Position numbers and translations under genes: made by a program. This document shows positions 57,125 through 64,000 of a stretch of DNA of 64,000 nucleotides, piece after piece. Each line of letters begins with the position of its first letter. Position 1 is the first letter of the stretch. Where the stretch lies: NCBI RefSeq assembly GCF_040546685.1, contig NZ_JBEPOH010000001.1:2604001-2668000 (forward strand), given 5' to 3'. Source of the DNA: Variovorax sp. OAS795. Its GTDB lineage: Bacteria > Pseudomonadota > Gammaproteobacteria > Burkholderiales > Burkholderiaceae_C. The notes beneath the pieces were generated by a model that worked only from the letters and a program-made list of their open reading frames with translations, made no database searches and was not told the origin of the DNA.

Positions 57125-58102
57125 TCAGGCCGCGCGCCTGGCACCGCGCTTCTTCGCGGCGGGGCGCGCGGCCGGCAGCGTGCCGAGCTGGTGCTGGATC
57201 TGCGCCTGGCCGTGCGTGCGCAGATAGTCTTCGAAAGCCAGCGCCACCTGCGGCAGCTGCCGCGACGCGAGATGCATCACGTACCAGTCGCGCACCACCG
57301 GATTGCCAGGCACCGGCAGCACGCCCAGGAGGCCCGCGTTCATCTCGAGCACGCAGGTGTGCATCGACAGGAAGGCGATGCCGAAGCCCGCGGCGCACAT
57401 CTGCTTGATGGCTTCGTTGCTCGACAGCTCCGAGCCGATGCGCAGCGGCAGCCCCTGGTCCTTGAAGAAGCGTTCGACCGTGGTGCGCGTGCCCGAGCCG
57501 CGCTCGCGCACCAGCATGCGCGTGTCCGACAGCATCGCCAGCGTGGGCCTGGCCGCCGACATCAGCGGGTGCGAAGGCGCCGCGAGAAAGGCCATCGGAT
57601 GCTTGGCGAAGGCGCTCGAATCGGTCTTCAGCTCCGCGGGCGGGCGGCCCATGATGGCGATGTCGATCTCCTGGCCCGCGAGCATGCGCACGATCTCGTC
57701 GCGGTTGCCGACCTGCAGCTTGACCTTCACCTTCGGGTGTTCCTTGGCAAAGTTCACGAGGATGGGCGGCAGCAGGTACTCGGCCGTGGTGATGGCGCCC
57801 ACGCGCAGCGTGCCCGAGAACACGCCTTGCAGCATGGCCATCTCGTCGCCCGCCTCGCGCCACAGGTCGAGGATGCGGCCGGCATAGCCGGCCAGCAGCT
57901 CGCCGGCCTCGGTGAGCCGGATGCCGCGGCCCGTGCGCTGCAAGAGCGGCGTGCCGGCGGACTCCTCGAGCGTGCCGATCTGTATCGACACCGCGGGTTG
58001 GGTCAGGTGCATTTCGTCCGCGGCCAGTGAAACGCTGCCGAGCCGCGCCACGGCGTGGAAGGCGGCGAGCTGTCGAAAGCTCGCGTGCTTGGTGAGGGGC
58101 AT
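57125..58102 (-). CDS. cbbR: LysR-type regulator CbbR
   Basis: 325 residues. LysR helix-turn-helix at about 8-65 (LGSVSLAADEMHLTQPAVSIQI) and an effector domain (FSGTLRVGAITTAEYLLPPIL). It is divergent from cbbL with 120 bp between the starts, the standard arrangement in Calvin-cycle operons. CbbR senses metabolites of the cycle and activates cbb transcription. It is convergent with the TonB receptor gene (15-bp gap). Confidence 0.93.
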   Translation of the reverse strand: MPLTKHASFRQLAAFHAVARLGSVSLAADEMHLTQPAVSIQIGTLEESAGTPLLQRTGRGIRLTEAGELLAGYAGRILDLWREAGDEMAMLQGVFSGTLRVGAITTAEYLLPPILVNFAKEHPKVKVKLQVGNRDEIVRMLAGQEIDIAIMGRPPAELKTDSSAFAKHPMAFLAAPSHPLMSAARPTLAMLSDTRMLVRERGSGTRTTVERFFKDQGLPLRIGSELSSNEAIKQMCAAGFGIAFLSMHTCVLEMNAGLLGVLPVPGNPVVRDWYVMHLASRQLPQVALAFEDYLRTHGQAQIQHQLGTLPAARPAAKKRGARRAA

Positions 58103-59689
<1,587 letters not shown>

Positions 59690-59731
59690 ACACACGTTCC
59701 CCCGTTCCGCAGTTCTCCAGGAGCAACAGAC

Positions 59732-60151
59732 ATGCGAATCACACAAGGCACCTTTTCCTTCCTGCCCGACCTGAGCGACGAGCAGATCAGCCGCCAGGTC
59801 GAGTATTGCCTCGACAAGGGCTGGGCCATCGGGCTCGAATACACCGACGACCCGCATCCGCGCAACACCTTCTGGGAGATGTTCGGCAACCCGATGTTCG
59901 ACATCAAGGATGCCGCCGGCGTCATGCTCGAACTCGCGTCCTGCCGCAAGACCTTTCCGCAGCAGTACATCCGCGTGACCGCGTTCGACTCCACGCACGG
60001 CACCGAGTCGGTGGTGATGTCCTTCATCGTCAACCGGCCGACCAACGAGCCGGGCTTTCGCCTCATCCGCACCGAAGAGCCGGGCCGCACGATCCGCTAC
60101 AGCATCGAGAGCTACGCGGCGCAGGCGCGGCCCGAAGGCAGCCGGTACTGA
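59732..60151 (+). CDS. cbbS: RuBisCO small subunit, red type
   Basis: 139 residues. [19 protein letters not shown] opens the protein, as in red-type small subunits. The C-terminal extension (about residues 110-139, [15 protein letters not shown]) forms the beta-hairpin typical of form IC/ID and needed for assembly without a dedicated chaperone. Confidence 0.96.
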   Translation: MRITQGTFSFLPDLSDEQISRQVEYCLDKGWAIGLEYTDDPHPRNTFWEMFGNPMFDIKDAAGVMLELASCRKTFPQQYIRVTAFDSTHGTESVVMSFIVNRPTNEPGFRLIRTEEPGRTIRYSIESYAAQARPEGSRY

Positions 60152-60186
60152 GCCGAACCGTCGAACGCACTTTGCCAGAGGCACGC

Positions 60187-61101
60187 ATGGACGCCACCGA
60201 AACCCCCGCCGCCGCGGCCGTTGCCACGGCGCCGAAGCAGCTGTTCGAGTCTTCGGGCGTGAAGGCGCTGCTCGACCAGCTCGATGCCGAGCTGATCGGG
60301 CTGGCGCCGGTCAAGGGCCGCATCCGCGACATCGCGGCGCTGCTCCTGATCGACAAGCTGCGCCAGGAACAGGGGCTGCAGTCGCAGCCGCCCTCTCTGC
60401 ACATGTCGTTCACCGGCAACCCCGGCACAGGCAAGACGACGGTGGCCATGCGCATGGCCGAAGTGCTCAAGCAGCTGGGGTACGTGCGCAAGGGCCACCT
60501 GGTGGCGGTGACGCGCGACGACCTGGTGGGGCAGTTCATCGGCCACACGGCGCCCAAGACCAAGGAAGTGATCAAGAAGGCGATGGGCGGCGTGCTGTTC
60601 ATCGACGAGGCGTACTACCTCTACCGGCCGGAGAACGAGCGCGACTACGGCCAGGAGTCGATCGAGATCCTGCTGCAGGTGATGGAGAACCAGCGCGACG
60701 ACCTGGTCGTGATTCTCGCGGGCTACAAGGACCGCATGGAGACCTTCTTCAGCAGCAACCCGGGCATGGCCTCGCGCATTGCGCACCACATCGATTTTCC
60801 GGACTACAGCGAGGCCGAGCTGATGCAGATCGCGCAGCTCATGCTGGGGCGGCTGAACTACAGCTTCGACGACGGCGCGGCCACCACCTTCTCGCGCTAC
60901 GTGAGCCTGCGGCGCGGCCAGCCGCACTTTGCCAATGCGCGATCGATCCGCAACGCGCTCGACCGCATCCGGCTGCGCCACGCCACGCGCCTTTTCGGCA
61001 GCGAAGAGGCCCTGACGCGCGAGCAGCTCTGCACGCTGCAGGCGCAGGACATCCTCGCGAGCCGCGTCTTCAATCTTCCTTCCGAAAGAGCCCCGCGATG
61101 A
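60187..61101 (+). CDS. cbbX: Red-type RuBisCO activase CbbX
   Basis: 304 residues of AAA+ type. Walker [10 protein letters not shown], Walker [13 protein letters not shown]. CbbX pulls the C-terminus of red-type CbbL through its pore to release inhibitory sugar phosphates. It overlaps cbbY by four bases. Confidence 0.96.
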   Translation: MDATETPAAAAVATAPKQLFESSGVKALLDQLDAELIGLAPVKGRIRDIAALLLIDKLRQEQGLQSQPPSLHMSFTGNPGTGKTTVAMRMAEVLKQLGYVRKGHLVAVTRDDLVGQFIGHTAPKTKEVIKKAMGGVLFIDEAYYLYRPENERDYGQESIEILLQVMENQRDDLVVILAGYKDRMETFFSSNPGMASRIAHHIDFPDYSEAELMQIAQLMLGRLNYSFDDGAATTFSRYVSLRRGQPHFANARSIRNALDRIRLRHATRLFGSEEALTREQLCTLQAQDILASRVFNLPSERAPR

Positions 61102-61901
61102 GCATCGAAGCCCTGGTATTCGACGTGGACGGCACCCTGGCCGACACCGAGGAAGTGCACCGCATGGCCTTCAACCTCGCGTTCGAGGAGCTCGGTCTCG
61201 GCTGGCACTGGACGCAGGCCGAGTACCGCGCGCTGCTGTCGGTCACGGGCGGCAAGGAGCGCATGAAGACGTACATCGATTCGCTGCCGCTTGGCGGACC
61301 GGACAGGAAGCGTCTGCACGAGCGGGTGCCCGCCATCCATGCGGCCAAGACGCGGCACTACACCGGCATCGCACGGCGCGGCGGCATCGAGCTGCGCCCC
61401 GGCGTGCTGCGCCTGCTGCAGGAAGCGCAGGACGTGGGGCTGCGGCTGGCGATTGCCAGCACCACCACCGCCGCCAACATCGACGCGCTGCTGCACGCCA
61501 CGCTCGGCGCGCGCGGCCTCGCGATGTTCGACGTGATCGCCTGCGGCGACCAGGTGCGCGCGAAGAAGCCGGCCTCCGACATCTTCCTGCTGGCGCTCGA
61601 CACGCTCGGCGTGGCGCCCGAGCGCGCCATTGCGATCGAGGACTCGGTGAACGGACTGCATGCGGCCCTTGGCGCCGGCCTCTGGACGCTGGTCACGCCC
61701 ACCTTCTGGACCGAGGGCAGCGACTTCAGCGGCGCGGGCCTGGTGTTGCCCAGCCTTGGCGACCCCGCGCAGCCGCTGCCCGGCGAGCCCGGCGGGCGCC
61801 TCTCGTCTGCCGCGTGGCTCGGCATCGAGGAACTGCTGCGCCTGGCCAGTGCGGCGCCGCCATTGAATGCCGTGCAGGCGCTTTACCGCGAGGACAGCTA
61901 G
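61098..61901 (+). CDS. cbbY: HAD phosphatase CbbY
   Basis: 267 residues. Motif [13 protein letters not shown], a later acidic motif [11 protein letters not shown]. CbbY dephosphorylates xylulose-1,5-bisphosphate, an inhibitor released by the activase. It ends directly before rpe. Confidence 0.92.
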   Translation: MSIEALVFDVDGTLADTEEVHRMAFNLAFEELGLGWHWTQAEYRALLSVTGGKERMKTYIDSLPLGGPDRKRLHERVPAIHAAKTRHYTGIARRGGIELRPGVLRLLQEAQDVGLRLAIASTTTAANIDALLHATLGARGLAMFDVIACGDQVRAKKPASDIFLLALDTLGVAPERAIAIEDSVNGLHAALGAGLWTLVTPTFWTEGSDFSGAGLVLPSLGDPAQPLPGEPGGRLSSAAWLGIEELLRLASAAPPLNAVQALYREDS

Positions 61902-62606
61902 ATGCAGAAGAACAACGAGACCCTGCGGATCGCCCCCAGCCTGCTGTCGGCCGACTTCGCACGGCTCGGCGAAGAGGTCACGGCCGTCATCCAGGCCGGG
62001 GCCGACCTGATCCATTTCGATGTCATGGACAACCACTATGTACCGAATCTGACAATCGGTCCGCTGGTGTGCGAAGCCATAAAGCCCTATGCGACGGTGC
62101 CGATCGACGTGCACCTGATGGTCAAGCCGGTCGATGCGCTGATCCCGATGTTCGCGGAGGCGGGCGCCTCGATCATCTCGTTCCACCCCGAGGCCAGCGA
62201 GCACATCGACCGCACGATCCGGCTGATTGCGGCCAGCGGCTGCAAGGCCGGCCTGGTGCTGAACCCCGCCACGCCGCTGCAGGTGCTCGACCATGTGCTG
62301 GACCAGCTCGACCTGGTGCTGCTGATGTCGGTCAACCCCGGCTTCGGCGGGCAGAGCTTCATCGAGAGCGTGCTGCCGAAGATCGAGGCGGTGCGCCGCC
62401 GCATCGATGCGACCGGGCGCGACATCTGGCTCGAGGTCGATGGCGGCGTGAAGCCCGGCAACGCCGCGCGCATCGGCGCCGCGGGGGCCGACACGCTGGT
62501 GGCGGGCTCGGCGGTGTTCAGCGGCGGCCGCTACCGCGAGGCCATCGACGCGATCCGCACGCAGGCGCTGCAGGGCCGGCGCGACATGGAAGGGCGTCCC
62601 GCATGA
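61902..62606 (+). CDS. cbbE: Ribulose-phosphate 3-epimerase
   Basis: 234 residues. TIM-barrel with metal-binding [15 protein letters not shown] and [17 protein letters not shown] carries the second catalytic Asp. It interconverts xylulose-5-P and ribulose-5-P in the regeneration phase. It overlaps the next gene by four bases. As a cbb-operon copy it may be additional to a housekeeping rpe. Confidence 0.95.
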   Translation: MQKNNETLRIAPSLLSADFARLGEEVTAVIQAGADLIHFDVMDNHYVPNLTIGPLVCEAIKPYATVPIDVHLMVKPVDALIPMFAEAGASIISFHPEASEHIDRTIRLIAASGCKAGLVLNPATPLQVLDHVLDQLDLVLLMSVNPGFGGQSFIESVLPKIEAVRRRIDATGRDIWLEVDGGVKPGNAARIGAAGADTLVAGSAVFSGGRYREAIDAIRTQALQGRRDMEGRPA

Positions 62607-63331
62607 CGAAAGACCTGGGCGGCATCGACGCCATCGCCTTCGACCTGGACGGCACGCTGGTCGACAGCGCGCCGGACATCCGCGTGGCCCTGAATGCCGC
62701 GCTCGAAGAAGCCGGACTCGAACGCTTCGACTTGGACACCTTGCGCGCATGGATCGGCGACGGCCCCGATGCGCTGATCCTGCAGGCGCTGCGGCGGCAG
62801 GACCTCGGCGGCAGCGAGACGCTGCGCAGACGGCTGCGCAAGAGCTTCGACGCGGCCACGCTGGCGGCCCCGCTGAAGCATGGCAGCGTGTTCGAGGGCA
62901 TCGCCGACCTCATTGCGGGCCTGCGGCGCGCGCTGCCGATGGTGGTGGTCACCAACAAGCCGACGCCGCTGGCACGCGCCGTGCTGGATGCAGCCGGCCT
63001 GCTGCAGCCGATGGCCGGGGTCTTCGGTGCCGACGCGGCTGCAGAGCGCAAGCCCGCTCCCTTTTTGCTGCAGGCCGCGGCGCGCCAGCTGGGCGTGGAA
63101 CCTTCGCGCCTGCTGATGGTCGGCGACGGCCCGGCCGACCTGCTCGCCGCGCAAGCGGCGGGGTCGCCGGCGGCGCTGGTGGCGTGGGGCTATGGCGGCC
63201 ATGCGGCGTCGGACGCGGCCGCCGTGGCGCCGGCCTGGCGTGTCGCGACGCCGCAGCAGCTGCTGTTGGCGGTGCGCGAGTCGCGCACCGTGCGCCCGAA
63301 TGAAGAAACGACGACAACGATCCGATATTGA
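62603..63331 (+). CDS. cbbZ: Phosphoglycolate phosphatase
   Basis: 242 residues of HAD type with motif [15 protein letters not shown], motif II VVTNKPT and motif [14 protein letters not shown]. It removes the phosphate of 2-phosphoglycolate formed by RuBisCO oxygenation. It is followed after 19 bp by fbp. Confidence 0.92.
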   Translation: MTKDLGGIDAIAFDLDGTLVDSAPDIRVALNAALEEAGLERFDLDTLRAWIGDGPDALILQALRRQDLGGSETLRRRLRKSFDAATLAAPLKHGSVFEGIADLIAGLRRALPMVVVTNKPTPLARAVLDAAGLLQPMAGVFGADAAAERKPAPFLLQAAARQLGVEPSRLLMVGDGPADLLAAQAAGSPAALVAWGYGGHAASDAAAVAPAWRVATPQQLLLAVRESRTVRPNEETTTTIRY

Positions 63332-63350
63332 AACCAAACAGGAGACGATC

Positions 63351-64000
<650 letters not shown>

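Overview
This GC-rich window reads as chromosomal DNA of a betaproteobacterium, most likely Burkholderiales and Comamonadaceae-like. The pointers are the red-type (form IC) RuBisCO, the TctC-type binding protein and overall protein similarity recalled from the family; this is inference, not a database result. Almost everything from about 4.9 kb to the right end serves one-carbon metabolism. Together the genes spell out autotrophic methylotrophy: methanol is oxidised in the periplasm by a lanthanide-type PQQ dehydrogenase (XoxF), formaldehyde is oxidised on tetrahydromethanopterin (H4MPT) and methylofuran to formate (then presumably CO2), and CO2 is fixed by the Calvin cycle.

Layout. 0-4.8 kb: 3' part of an acetolactate synthase gene, a GC-rich inverted repeat, a Tat-exported alpha/beta hydrolase, an OhrR/MarR-type regulator with matching palindromes before both genes, and a Cys-rich mono-heme protein broken by one frameshift. 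4.9-11.7 kb: mptG-mtdB-orf5-mch-orf7-orf17-fae, closed by a terminator. 11.7-20.6 kb: folB, an AcoR-like sigma-54 activator, afpA, orfY, orf9, orf22 (mfnB-like), then orf21-orf20-orf19 (mfnD/F/E-like) on the other strand. 20.7-29.5 kb: a HisA-like gene, fhcBADC, a Fae paralogue without the catalytic His, a pabB-pabC fusion carrying a frameshift, and a HAD phosphatase. 29.5-31.7 kb: a lower-GC islet with a PAAR-metalloprotease gene and an overlapping exported partner, a probable type VI effector/immunity pair. 31.7-34.7 kb: NarL-type two-component pair and proline iminopeptidase. 34.8-38.2 kb: pqqABCDE. 38.2-49.5 kb (minus strand): xoxF-xoxG-xoxJ, two unknown exported proteins, a YVTN propeller and mxaD-R-S-A-C-K-L, with no mxaF or mxaI. 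50.0-57.1 kb: PQQ-associated ABC system, second propeller, TctC-type binding protein and TonB receptor, a candidate lanthanide or cofactor uptake operon. 57.1-64.0 kb: cbbR divergent from cbbL-S-X-Y-E-Z-F.

Regulation. By eye, four intergenic GG-N10-GC elements resemble sigma-54 promoters. They lie before mptG, fhcB, xoxF and the ABC operon, and an AcoR-like activator is encoded within the cluster. This suggests, but does not prove, one sigma-54 regulon joining methanol oxidation, metal or cofactor uptake and formaldehyde oxidation. No tRNA, rRNA, CRISPR array or complete insertion sequence was seen. Two genes carry a single-base frameshift that could be real or a sequencing error.
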